DNA of 59,889 nt from Triparma columacea (taxonomy: Eukaryota > Sar > Bolidophyceae > Parmales > Triparmaceae), in the NCBI GenBank assembly GCA_030267965.1, contig BRYA01000702.1:10945-70833 (forward strand), in the 5' to 3' direction. Both the position numbers and the translations under genes were made by a program. Positions 1 through 10,590 of this stretch are shown piece by piece (the first letter of the stretch is position 1; every line of letters begins with the position of its first letter). The notes beneath the pieces were generated by a model. The model ran no database searches, was not told the DNA's origin, and saw nothing but the letters and a program-made list of their open reading frames with translations.

Positions 1-1694
1 CCACCCCACCCCCCTCTCACCTTTTTCTCCGAGACAAGGTCACCCAACCTGGTAACGAAGCTATTCCCGCTCCCCAATTTTTTCCCCAAATACAAAAACA
101 CCCCGCTAACAATCGGCACCGGCACCCTGCTAAGCGTCGGCAGTAGCAGCAGGCTCCCCGCCACCATAGCGTGGACGACCATGCCCGTCAGCCTCGTCTC
201 TACTACAGATTCAACGACCTCCCCCTCCTCCGGGTCGTACCGGATCTCGCTGAGGGCCTTGGTGTTCGCCATGCTCTGTACCGTCGCCCCGCACATCCAT
301 GGTAGGCCCATTAGGCTTAGCGTCGCTGTGATAATGGAGAGCGCGAACATGTCGAGTGAGTACGCGCCTCCCTTTTTCAGCTTGTTCTCGTCGGAGTTAA
401 CGACGCGGACGGAGATGTTCTGGTCGAAGTAGAAGAGGCCTGTAAGCAGGATGGCGGGGATCCCGCAGAGCCACTTCATCGTCGTGCTTAGCCCCTTTAC
501 TCCTACCCATAGTTTCCTCCCACCAGCAAGTTTGAAGGTGCTAGGAACGTTGAGGGTGGGTACGGAGAAGGTTCGTAGGAAGGACAGCTGGTTAATCAAC
601 GTGAGCGTCACGATCACGATCACGGGGCCAAAGTCGCGCACGAGGTTCCTGATGGGTGGTGAGAAGTACTTGCTTTTATTGAACTTCGAAACCTTGTCCG
701 TTCCCATAAAGCTCCCCCCCGCCAGCGCAGCGCTGACGAACGCCGTGCTCTTGTCCTTCCCCGCCAGCAGGAAGTTCCTCCGTAGGCTGGAGCTCGCCTC
801 GTAGACGAAGGTGGCGCTGAGGAGAGCGTTGAATACGTCGTCGGTGAATTTGGTGCAGTACTTAATCAGGTTCGCGGCGCCAGTCAGGGAGAGGAGAAAC
901 ATGAACAGTGACGTCCATAGCCCCACGCACGTGTACGTCGGTAGGAAGGGTATCGAGAAGACCGTACAGAAGGAGTGGAGTGATGAGATGAAGGCGAGGG
1001 TAAGGCCCGTGGGGGCTACGAACGCCATGGGCTGGCCAGCGAGGACGCTGTACATCATCCCCCCGATCCCGCAGGCCAGGAGGAACTCCACGTTGCCCAT
1101 GGTGCCGGAGGTTATCTGGTTGGCGATTGTGCCGAAGGATATGGCGGGGGAGAGGCAGGCAAAGTAGAGGAAGAGGATCGCGGGGATTGTCTTGCTCTTG
1201 TTTCTGAACCCGGCTTTCCAGTCGTCCTTGTACCAGGTTTTCCTAAGCTTAACGTCCGCCATGAGGTCCATGAACATGTTGACGTTACCTACTCTGACTG
1301 GCCACTTGCGTGGCGGAGGTGGCTCGTAGAGGAACTCGACGCCACCGGGGGCGGGGGAGAGGGAGGGGGAGTCGCAGCTCTCGTACATGCCGTAGAGGAG
1401 CTCCGGGACGGTGGCGTTGTCGAAGGGGGAGGGAACGCGGGTTGAGGGGTCGGCAACCACCTTTCCTCCTCCACCGGGGAGGAGCTGCGCGTCTTTTTCT
1501 TCTTCTTCTGCGGCGAGCGAAGCGAGTCGCCGAAGGGTCGTCGAAGGGGTTGCGTTAGTGGGCAAAGAGCGGGTGACCGGGGAGTATAAATAGTGGTAGG
1601 TGGGCTGCAGCGCGAAGCAAGACAAGGAATGATGATGACGTCGTTGTGCTCCTAGCTTCTTTCGCCCTCACCTGATCCTTCTTCTCTTTGTAGT

Positions 1695-1728
<34 letters not shown>

Positions 1729-2290
1729 GTTGTTGTTCTCTTTGTTGTTCATCTCTTTGTTGTTCATCTCCTTTCTTTCCTCCATTTGTACTTATACCTA
1801 TATCTATACCTCCATCTCTATAAGCATTTAAACTCGTTGTTGTTGTTTGATGCCTATTATTAGCCACACGATACCCCATATTGTTGATATTGCCCGCATT
1901 GCCCATATTGCCCATACCCCCCATGTTTCCCATGTTTCCCCTATTGCCCATATTCCCCTTCTGATGATATTTATAATTTCTGAGAGTTACGTAATTAGAT
2001 TGTCTCCATACTTGGTTTGTAGATAGTTTAGATGGTTTACAATCAATATGTTGCATTGTATGTAGATATAGCGGCTTGTTAGGGTTATATAGTGACAGTG
2101 AGTCGGCCTTACTTCGGGAAATGCCTGGTCTCCAAATCTCAAAAGATCTCTTATTATTCGCCTTATTTACACCTACACCTACACTATGGACTTTATTTAT
2201 ACTATAGCTACAATTCGAAGGTAAGAACACCAATAATATCGACAATAGGGCCCACCATCTCATGATAATTTGTTTGCTCTTCTTGCTCAT
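1..2290 (-). CDS. SLC4-type bicarbonate/anion transporter, 3' end outside window
   Basis: Two exons, 1672-2290 and 1-1507 (runs off the window edge), with a 164-bp intron (1508-1671) joined in phase 1. The second exon encodes a polytopic membrane protein. It reads DVKLRKTWYKDDWKAGF, then PAILFLYFACLSPAISFGTI, which I recognise as the start of the HCO3-/anion transporter (SLC4, band 3/BOR1) membrane domain; several further hydrophobic helices follow. Exon 1 is unusual. It begins with a hydrophobic signal-like segment (residues about 10-30), then has GNMGN repeats and a poly-Gln tract encoded by a CAA run near 1690-1740, about 200 residues with no family match. By family it would move bicarbonate, chloride or borate across a membrane; the substrate cannot be read here. 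The leader lacks a clear plastid Phe motif, so location is open. Family confidence is good; N-terminus moderate. Confidence 0.8.
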
Positions 2291-2399
2291 TTTTGCTCAA
2301 AAATAAACCCTTCTTTCTCTTTTCCTAAATTGCTAATTCAACCTAAACTCCTCTCCTTCTTACCCCCCCCCAATGCTAATTTCATTTCACTCCCCCCCC

Positions 2400-3672
2400 T
2401 TACTCTTCCATTTCCCCCACAACCCCCACCGCGACATCTGGTCTATTAACGCACACCGCCTCGCACCCGCTCCTCATAACGATCCTGTACATATCCTCGT
2501 CCTCGTTCCCCGCATCGCTCCACCCCCTGCTGTCCTCCCTCATGCTCAGCGGTCCCCTGAACCACGCCATGACCTTCAGCCCCTTCTCCCTCGCCTCCGC
2601 CACCCTAACGGTGCTGCAGGTATCGTACCTTAAGTGGACCTCGCTAGCCCCGACGTTCAAAGCCCTCTCTGCGAAGTCCTCGGGGCAGGGGCTAGAGAAT
2701 AGCGCCCCAGTCCTAAGCTCCGGCGCCAGTTCGTTAACCTCCCTAAGCTGCTCATGGTCGAACGAGCTGATCTCAACAGTGTCACCCATGCCCAATTCCT
2801 TCACCATTTTAACAACACCAGGGACTACGTCACGACCCTTAAGCTCGACCTTTACGCCGAGACCTAGGGACTTGCAAAGCTCGAGTGAGTCCTTGAGTTT
2901 AGGTACCTTTGCGTAACTTAGTTTAGAGTCACCGCATACACCCTCCTCCCAACCTGAAGTGAAACTACCTAAGGAGGACAACTCGGACCAGGAGAAGGTT
3001 GTGATGGTGCGGTCGACGGAGTGGGACTCAGACATTACACCGGGGGAGGTATCGGGACCGGTACCGTGATAGCATACAAGAGTACCGTCGGTGAGCTGAA
3101 CAGGGTGGGGAGGGGAGGGTGGGGTGGGGTAATGTCTTGTTAGTGAAGGTATGTTTTCGTTATTTTTCAGTATTTTCCGGTGTTTGTAGTGGTCGGTGTA
3201 AATAAATTCACCTCCCCCCCCCCTCCTCCCCCTCCTCCCCCCTCCTCACCTGGAACACGTCAAGCTCGACCCCAGCCGCGCCGAACGCTGCAGCCTTGGC
3301 GTAGCCTGGTAGGGTGTTCTCGCACTCCTCGTATACGCACCCCCTGTGTCCGTAGACCTTGATACCGGGGAAGGGTGAGGATGATGGTGAGGAGGAGAGA
3401 GTTGAGGAGAGGGAGTCAGAGTCGGTGGAGGAGAGGGATACCAGGTCGGAATCGGGGGGGGAGGGAGGGAGACAGAAGACGGGAGAGGGGGTGGAGAGGG
3501 GGGGAGAGGCAGGAATGGGACGTGGAGATGAACCGTGGGGCTTGATGGGGGAGATGGTGTGGACCTGCATAATAGGTGTCGAGGTAAACACTTTTTTGGG
3601 GGGTGTTTTAATGGTTTCAGGAGGAAATGAACGAACAAATTCTAAAGCACAAGCTAATATTACAGCCAACAA
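2400..3672 (-). CDS. Glycerophosphodiester phosphodiesterase (GDPD) family protein
   Basis: Exons 3250-3672 and 2400-3095, intron 3096-3249 in phase 0; 372 aa. Exon 1 ends with KVYGHRGCVYEECENTLPGY and VELDVFQ; exon 2 opens LTDGTLVCYHG. These are the GDPD signatures HRG, ENT, E-x-D and the T-x-DG turn, and the metal and catalytic His/Glu residues are present. The usual HD after DGTLV is HG here. Residues 1-15 are hydrophobic, suggesting a signal peptide or anchor, followed by about 85 Ser/Pro-rich residues before the enzyme domain. The family hydrolyses glycerophosphodiesters to glycerol-3-phosphate and an alcohol, recycling deacylated phospholipids. It lies tandem to and 110 bp downstream of the SLC4 start. 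The start is the only ATG upstream of the domain in this frame. Confidence 0.85.
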
Positions 3673-4433
3673 AACTGTGGGAGGGAAGCGGGGGGTCGGG
3701 AAGGGGCTGAGGATCCCTATTTCTCCTATTTCCAGGGCGTCACCCCTATTCTTATTGTTTCCAAATAATCCTTAAAATTGCTAATTTACAGACCCAACGA
3801 ACGCAAAAGTGTGCGCTTACCGTTGGGTTATATCCTAGGGAGGGAAGGAAGCTGTAATCAGAGCGTAGATGTATCGATTGGGGACAGATTGATCAAATTC
3901 TTTAAAAAAAAAATGGAGTTGCAGTCCGTGGTTCTCCAGATTCTTCATGCGAACTTGAAGGTCGACGTCCCACTACTACTGACATCCACCAAACTTTCAT
4001 TTCATTTCATGCCCTTCGGGCATGAAATTGTTGCGCTGCTTTTCCCTCGCCTAGGGCGACCTCTATACACTCACAGTGTCGATATTACCCCTATTCTTAA
4101 CCCATGATTGTCTCTTTATCCCGAAATACTTCACTAAGATGTTTCCTAAAACGACCGAAATATTGCTTACATGTGACCTACGAAACTTTCACCACCGCTG
4201 TAATATTTTGATAGCCGTAAACGTTCTTTTCTTCGCCCAAATCTCCACAAAATCCAATCCCAATCTCAATCTCGTCTTCCTCCCTGAGGTGAACAGGGAT
4301 TCTCATTTTACCCCTACCATCCCCTTTCAACGTCTTCTCCCCCGTTCCTCCCCCCTCCATACGATCCCTAATCTATCTTATATACCTATCACCACCATCT
4401 CACCTTACCGTGTGCCCCAGAACCACACCAAAA
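3673..4433. other. Intergenic region between divergent GDPD and LIN9 genes
   Basis: About 760 bp without a gene I can support. Open frames here have no recognisable domain and no codon-like bias. It probably holds both promoters. The one clear structure is the 11-bp hairpin at 4004-4028. Confidence 0.5.
4004..4028. repeat. Perfect 11-bp inverted repeat with 3-nt loop
   Basis: ATTTCATGCCC (4004-4014), loop TTC, GGGCATGAAAT (4018-4028). The arms are exact reverse complements. It sits about 400 bp upstream of the LIN9 start; function unknown. Confidence 0.85.
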
Positions 4434-7400
4434 ATGGACGCTCCAAAGACTCGTCCTGCACAACCATCTGTCCCACCCTTCTTCAAGGACCAATTGCGCT
4501 GCGTATGGACAGATCCCGAGGGAACAGGTGACTGGGTGGGAGTATTGCGATCGCCGGGAACTTTTGGGATCAAATTTTGCTGGTATTTCTACGTCTCTCG
4601 TGCGGATGCCAAGCTCAAGGGCCCCAGTGAGCAGGCTTTTAGCATTGAGTTGTCCGGGCTACCTGAAATTGGACAAATTAAGGAGGAGGGTTCGATGCGT
4701 GTTGACCTACATAAGGCCGACACACACAAGCCCGACACACACAAGCCCGACACACACAAGCCCCTCCCCAAGCCCCCTCTCTCCAAGCCCCCCCTCCCCT
4801 CAATCCCCGCCCCCCCCGGACTTGGTCCCCTTAATGTCCCCCGCTCCTCATTCCTCTCCTTCTACTCTAGGATGTCCCTTGACCCTGACAGGATGCACCT
4901 TGCAGCCCTCAAGGAATTGCGCAAGACCAATTACACTTACATAGTCGTCGACGACGACAACGACGACGACTACACCAACGAGGCGCCTCGGGGGGTCGAG
5001 GATGCTGGAAGGTAGGGATAGAAGATATCAATGTAGATTATATATATGAACTAATCCCCCCCCACCCCGTCTCTCCACTAACACAATCCTCTACGCAAAT
5101 CGCTTCGCTCGTCGCCCGCAGCGACAGCGATGTCGACGTCGATAGCACGAGTTACCGTCCCCGCACCCGGGGGGTCGCGTACGATGAGGACGATGAGGGG
5201 GAGGCATTAAGGGTGCTCTTCGACGTTGTCAACGGGGAGTTCGATGAGGAGTCCGCGATGTACGAGTCGCCGAAAAAGAAGGCCAAGCTCTCCCGCACCC
5301 CCACCCCGCAGAGCAGCAAGCGCAAGGTGAGAAGGGCCTGCTACCCTCGGCTCCAACCCCCCCCCCCCCCCGCTCAAAACTGACTAACCTCCTTCGCTCC
5401 CCCCCTCCACCTTCACAGGCTCGCCAGGGAAAGAGCCCAACCCCACCTCCCAAGAAGCACCGTAACTTCTTGACTGCCCCCAACCCCTCAAAGAACCCCA
5501 AGATCTCCTCGAAATCTGATAAAAAGAAGCGGGGGCGTGGGAGGAAATTTCATAAGAGGAATGCGCATTTGATAGGGCCGTCCTACACCGAAGAGAGGAA
5601 GGGTGCCGGGAAGGGGAGGAGGTGAGAGAGAGAGAGAAAATTGATGGCAAGCGAAATAGCGGTCGTATATATATATATATGTCGGCCCTTCTTAGGACTC
5701 GGTCGTGGGTAGTATGGCTCGGGACAAGGGACCGGAATGGAAGGGCAGCAGTTCCCGCGGCTCGCTTCGCTCGCCGCGCTTGCTTTGCTCACCGCTAACT
5801 TCTAACGCAATCCCTCCCGCCTGCCCCTGGCGCTTCGCTCGTCCATGTAGCTACAAGAGCCTGGCGATGCTTGATTATACGAGGAGGAACCAATACGCCG
5901 AGGAGAGGGAGGACACTGAGACCCAGAGGGAGTTCGAGAGGGTACTCCCAAACTTTGACAAACTCGGTCGCTGGGACAATCTAAAGGACACTGTAGCCGC
6001 TAAATTTGAGGAGGTGGGAATGGATCACGGTGCGACTTATTTACACTCTGTGTGACTAACTACTAACTACGCCCACTCCTCTCCCCCTCTCCTCCCCTCC
6101 CCCTCGACGCAGCTTACGACCTTCACCTTCCCTCCCATGACCCGCCCTTCCTCCCACCACACGTCCCGCATAATGTCCCTGGTCCACAATCTCAGGCGCT
6201 CAAAGTTCTTCACGTACGAGCACTTCTACCCGGACATTGACAAGCCGTTCTACGACCATTCGTCCCTGTCCTCCTTCATGGCCAACCACGACCTCTACGA
6301 TGACACCACCCTGACGCGAGAGGAGTGGAACGTTGTTAAGACGAGAGCAATAGAAGCCAACTACTCCCCCTTCAACCCCCGCAAACCTTCCCGCCGGCTC
6401 TTCTCTCCCAAGTTTGTAGCCTCCCAGATTTCAGAACTAGAATCCTACAGGTCAAAGGCGAGGGAAATCCAGAAAAACCCTGACGCCCATCCTGAATTCC
6501 CGTACGCAGTCAAGGCGAAGGTGAGAATTTGCAGAAAGGAAATCGGTCGGTCGGCCACGGTTAAGAATCCAACTTTACCCAACAATTGACGCAACCCTTC
6601 ACCTCAACTCGGCATCGCACGCCAATCAGCTTCCCGTCGGGTCGACGTGCACCGCGTACCACTCTTACCACAAGATCATACACAGGGGCATCGTCCTCGC
6701 GGACAAGGGACACGGCCAAGACAGGCCGAGAACCTACGTGATCCAGTTCGAGCGACCCTCCCTTGGAGTCAGGGTTGTGTCAGAGCTGGACATTAGTTGC
6801 CACGGCACGCAGCTAGGGATCATAAGAGAAGGTGAGATTTGGGGGAGGGGGGGGGTATATTGCACAAGCTTTCAATCGTCGCCCGTCGCCACTAACGCAA
6901 CCCTTGCGCTCGCCGCCGCTGCAGCCCCTGACCCCTTCGCAGATTTGTCCTCCCCCTGTTACTCTGTTGGGAAGTTGCCTCATGGTACCTCTTTCGGCCC
7001 CCTCCTCAACCACACCCGCCTGCAGAACGCCGCCTTCTTCCAGATGCGGGCAGTTGAGGCCGTGAAGAACAATCTCAGCGTGGAGAGGAAACCCTGGGGG
7101 AAGGGGGGAGAAGTCCGTGACGGTGAGGGCCATGTCAAGGGGGAGGATCAACCGATAGCAAGCTGCCTTAACCCTACGTTGCCAACATTGGCGGACTTGA
7201 GCAAGGAGGAGATTAAAGAGGTTTCCGAGAAGCTGGACGACGTGGCAGAGAACGAGTCCCTCATTTCTCTCCACTGCAACCTCACCAGGCTCCTTAAGCG
7301 GAAGGAGTACCTGCTGTCAACGCTCGAAACCCTCAAGGAAATCGAAGGTCGGACTTCTGTGGAGGTCCTGACCAGCGATGAGTATGTACATCATAAAAAT

Positions 7401-8022
7401 TGGGTCGTCACCAACCTGACTGTAACGAACCGCTACCTTACCGTCGGAATTGGACTGCTCCAACGGCTCTACTCTAGGCTTTACACCGGAACCTCCCCGA
7501 ACGACTTGACAGATGCCGAGGCCAAGGGTGTCGTGAAGGCACTCCTTGAGAAGAGGCTAATTAAATCCTGGACCGTACCCATGGACGAACGCGTCGCCTC
7601 TGCCAGCATGGACGTCTATGTCAATGCCTTTCTCGAAGTGGAAATGGACGGGGGCGGGGATGTTGATAGGGAGAAGGGGGAGAAGGAAAAGGTTAGTAGG
7701 TTCGCGGGTTATTTTTGGCGTGATGTTGCACCTGTTCCTAACCCACCCCTCTCACCCCACTCCCGTCCCCCAAACATACCCCTCTTCCTCACAGTTCTGC
7801 CACTCTTCGGATATAATCCTCAAGCTCCTCAAGTCGGCGTCCGAGTGCAAAGCCCAAAACATGAATCCCTACCTGATTGCGCTCGATGCCGCTGTCAAGA
7901 CCGTCAAGCCTGATGAAAATTCCCCCCTCTTTGACACATACCAAGGACTTGTTTCTTCAGTTGGGAAACTTGTGACTGAAATCCGCCTTAAGCACCTCGC
8001 ACTAGCTGCCGCGGCAAACTGA
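4434..8022 (+). CDS. LIN9: LIN9/ALWAYS EARLY homologue with DIRP domain (MuvB core subunit)
   Basis: Eight exons: 4434-5011, 5122-5326, 5419-5621, 5851-6013, 6113-6520, 6630-6831, 6925-7691, 7795-8022; 917 aa, all phases consistent. Exons 4-6 carry the conserved LIN9 core: RRSKFFTYEHFYPDIDKPFY, LTREEWNVVKTRAI and PRRLFSPKFVASQISELE (DIRP domain), then a Tudor-like stretch ending FERPSLGVRVVSELDI. The C-terminal half is helical and charged. LIN9 is a scaffold of MuvB, which with E2F/Rb or Myb controls cell-cycle genes in the nucleus. The first about 325 residues (exons 1-3) are Ser/Pro/Lys-rich, with a DTHKP tandem repeat, acidic runs and KKKRGRGRK-type nuclear signals, and match nothing I know. 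An in-frame TGA follows exon 3 if it is not spliced, so the region could be misread as two genes; the 5622 donor and 5850 acceptor join it in phase 2. Start ATG 4434 has an AAAATGG context. Confidence 0.85.
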
Positions 8023-8168
8023 CCCCCCTATTAAAATACTGTTTGTTGTTTAACTAAAAGGGACGCCATTCACCTCCCCAAATTATATTCAAGTAATCTT
8101 CGCCCTCAGGATAACCCCACTTCGTCATCGCCAAATCGATCTGCCTTTTTTTGCAAAAACCTCAGCAA

Positions 8169-8961
8169 ATGTTCTCCCGTTTCGCTCGTCTCACCCGTCC
8201 TTCCGCCAGAGCTGCTGCTCGTGGGCTCGCTTCTCGTGCTGCTCCTGTAGCATCTGGGAACGCTATGCGCCTTGCTGCCGGTTTTGCCTTCGCCATGGGT
8301 TCGGTGGTGAGTGGATCTGAGGGAAAGTTTGGTTAAAACGGTTTTTCACACCTTTTGTCTCCGTCTTGAATGTTTTGGTGTATTAATTACGATATTTAAG
8401 GATTTTTCCTCGCCCCACTAACCCTTTCTCTGCCCTAAATCACAGGCCACTTTTGCTCCCTCTACCGTTGCCGACTGCGGCGGTCTTCCTGTTTACGGAG
8501 TTCCCGGAACCAACCAGGAGAGGACCTTCCTCGCCTGCAAGCCCGACGCTGTCCAGAGGGGCCTCGTTGGCGACATCATCGCTCGTTTCGAGAAACGTGG
8601 ATACAAGCTTGTTGGCCTCAAGATGGTTTGGCCTACTGAGGAGATGGCCCAGAACCACTACGCCGATCTTTCCAAAAAGCCCTTCTTCCCTGGGCTTGTG
8701 AAGTTCTTCTCCTCTGGACCTATCGTCTGCATGTGCTGGGAGGGCAAGGACATCATCAAGCAGGGCCGCCAGATGCTCGGAGAGACCCAGCCTCTTGCTT
8801 CCAAACCCGGAAGCATCCGCGGCGACTTTTCCATCGACCTTGGCCGCAACATCTGCCACGGATCCGATTCGCCTGAGGCAGCTGAGCACGAGCTCAAGAT
8901 GTGGTTCCCTGAGGGCGTCTCTGACTACACGAAGGCCGTCGATTCCTGGATTTACGAGTAG
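8169..8961 (+). CDS. NDK: Nucleoside diphosphate kinase, organelle-targeted
   Basis: Exons 8169-8306 and 8446-8961, intron 8307-8445 in phase 0; 217 aa. The kinase core begins RTFLACKPDAVQRGLVGDII and contains the catalytic-His motif NICHGSDSPEAAEHEL, both diagnostic of NDPK. The enzyme transfers the gamma phosphate of ATP to NDPs through phospho-His. Exon 1 encodes an Arg/Ala/Ser-rich, acid-free N-terminus (MFSRFARLTRPSARAAAR) typical of a mitochondrial presequence, followed by a hydrophobic stretch (residues about 38-50). Mitochondrial NDPKs (NM23-H4/NDPK3 type) have a similar plan. It follows LIN9 in the same direction by 146 bp. Confidence 0.93.
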
Positions 8962-9067
8962 AGTATGGTTTAACGCTATAAGATTTATGTTGCGCGTGCA
9001 GAATTATACAACAAAAACGCTACACATATTCATATTAATTGGCTGTTTCATTTTTCCCTTTCTATTT

Positions 9068-10327
9068 TTACGCCACATTTACGTATTTCTCGACTGCCTT
9101 TTCACTCCACTCGTAGAGCCCCTCCTGCAGTCCGACATCGTTGCTCTCTGGGCTCGTGCCGACAATGTACCATCCGAAGTTGAAGCGCTGGAGCATCATG
9201 AGGACTTGGGCTGCAGCGTCCATGATGAAGCCTCTGAGGGGGACACCGTTTATCGACAAGTTTTTGCTGATGTAGGGAGCGGCGATGGGAACAATCTCGG
9301 TGTTTCCTACGAAGTCCCCACTCTTGACCTCTGGCCTAAACATGGCCATGAGCGCGGAATAGATGCCCTGCCCCGGGGAGAAGGCGAAGGTCTGAACGAA
9401 CCACCTGAAAAACCCCTCTGGCGCAATGTCCGTGGCTGCCCACGAAGGGCACACACTGACGACTCTGACGCCGCTGCCCTCCTTCTCTAGTCGGCGAGCC
9501 AGTGCCTTGGCGTGTAGGACCTGCGCGAGCTTGCTATTACCATAACTTGTATGCCGATGGTTGAAGTCGTAGAAATCGCCTCTGGCTGCCATGGGCATGG
9601 AGGGCACGGAGGTGTCGTTGGACGGTTCTACCTTGAGCATATCCCCGTCAGACTGCCAGTGGTAAGAGGACGACACTTGAACGACCATATTCTTAATGGT
9701 GGGGAGAAGTTTCTTCGTCAGGAGGAAGTGGGACAGGTAGTTGGTCACGAACAGCTGCAAAGGTGATCAACACAACGACAGAGGGTTAGATTCGAGGTGA
9801 AAAGTGAAAAGTGAAAAGTGAAAAGTGAAAAGGCGTCCGTCTCCACCTTCACTCACCTTGTCCATCCCGTCGCTCTTGCTTGCAGCAATGTCTATGGACT
9901 TGGTGTCGAAGGGATTACCGTAGTGCATACCAGCGTTGTTAATCAGATAGTCAATCTTGCCCTCGAGCCCAACTCCCTCAAGGACGACGTCCGCAGCCTT
10001 GGACACGCTTGTCATGTCCTGAAGGTCGCAAACTATCGGAATCATCTTCCCCTTCTTGTCCTTCATTTCCTCTCCCAACTTGTCCAGCTTCCCCTTGGAG
10101 CGAGCAAGGGCATAAACGGTCGCTCCAGACTCCATCAATACGCTCGTGAGCTCCTTCCCGAGGCCCGCAGTCACCCCAGTGATGACAACGTCGAGGTGCT
10201 CCATCGAGGTCGAGGATGAAGACACGGACAGGGAAGAGAGAAGATGGTGGTCATTTTGGTATCCTGGCTGAACAAGCGACCACTGCACAATTAGCGCAAC
10301 GATTATCACAATTGCTGACTTGATCAT
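9068..10327 (-). CDS. Short-chain dehydrogenase/reductase, retinol-dehydrogenase-like, membrane-anchored
   Basis: Exons 9857-10327 and 9068-9754, intron 9755-9856 in phase 0; 385 aa. Classical SDR motifs appear in order: TGVTAGLGKE (dinucleotide-binding Gly motif), NNAG, a VSSSYHW segment with the catalytic Ser, and YGNSK with the catalytic Tyr and Lys. VCPSWAATDIAP after the active site resembles the retinol dehydrogenase/WWOX branch. The first 20 residues (MIKSAIVIIVALIVQWSLV) form a signal-anchor. An upstream in-frame start at 10447 is possible, but it is not ATG and would bury the hydrophobic segment. Substrate unknown. The gene is divergent from GAPN with 263 bp between starts. Confidence 0.85.
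9797..9831. repeat. Five tandem copies of GTGAAAA inside the SDR intron
   Basis: Five exact 7-bp units in the intron at 9755-9856. A simple microsatellite. Confidence 0.9.
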
Positions 10328-10590
10328 TTCTAAGTTAACGTTTTGGAGTGAGTGGTGTCGTTGTGGATAGTGTGATAGAGCATTAGGGTTGGGTTGATGG
10401 GGATTGTCCGATAATCTCCCGTCTCGATCTCCACAAATATCATTCAATTGTCAATTTCATCTACAAATACCACGCCTGTAAAACGTTCCATATAACGTAG
10501 ACATGCACATGAGGCCATAGAACTTACCGGGAGAGGAATTTGGTTGTTTTTCCAGAGCCAGAGAAGGTTTGGGCTGATTTTAGTATTAAC

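Noticed and set aside
5623..5851. Gene boundary at the TGA after the basic N-terminal exons, giving two genes
   Set aside because: A GTGAG donor overlapping the TGA and a TAG acceptor at 5850 join the frames in phase 2 into one LIN9 protein.
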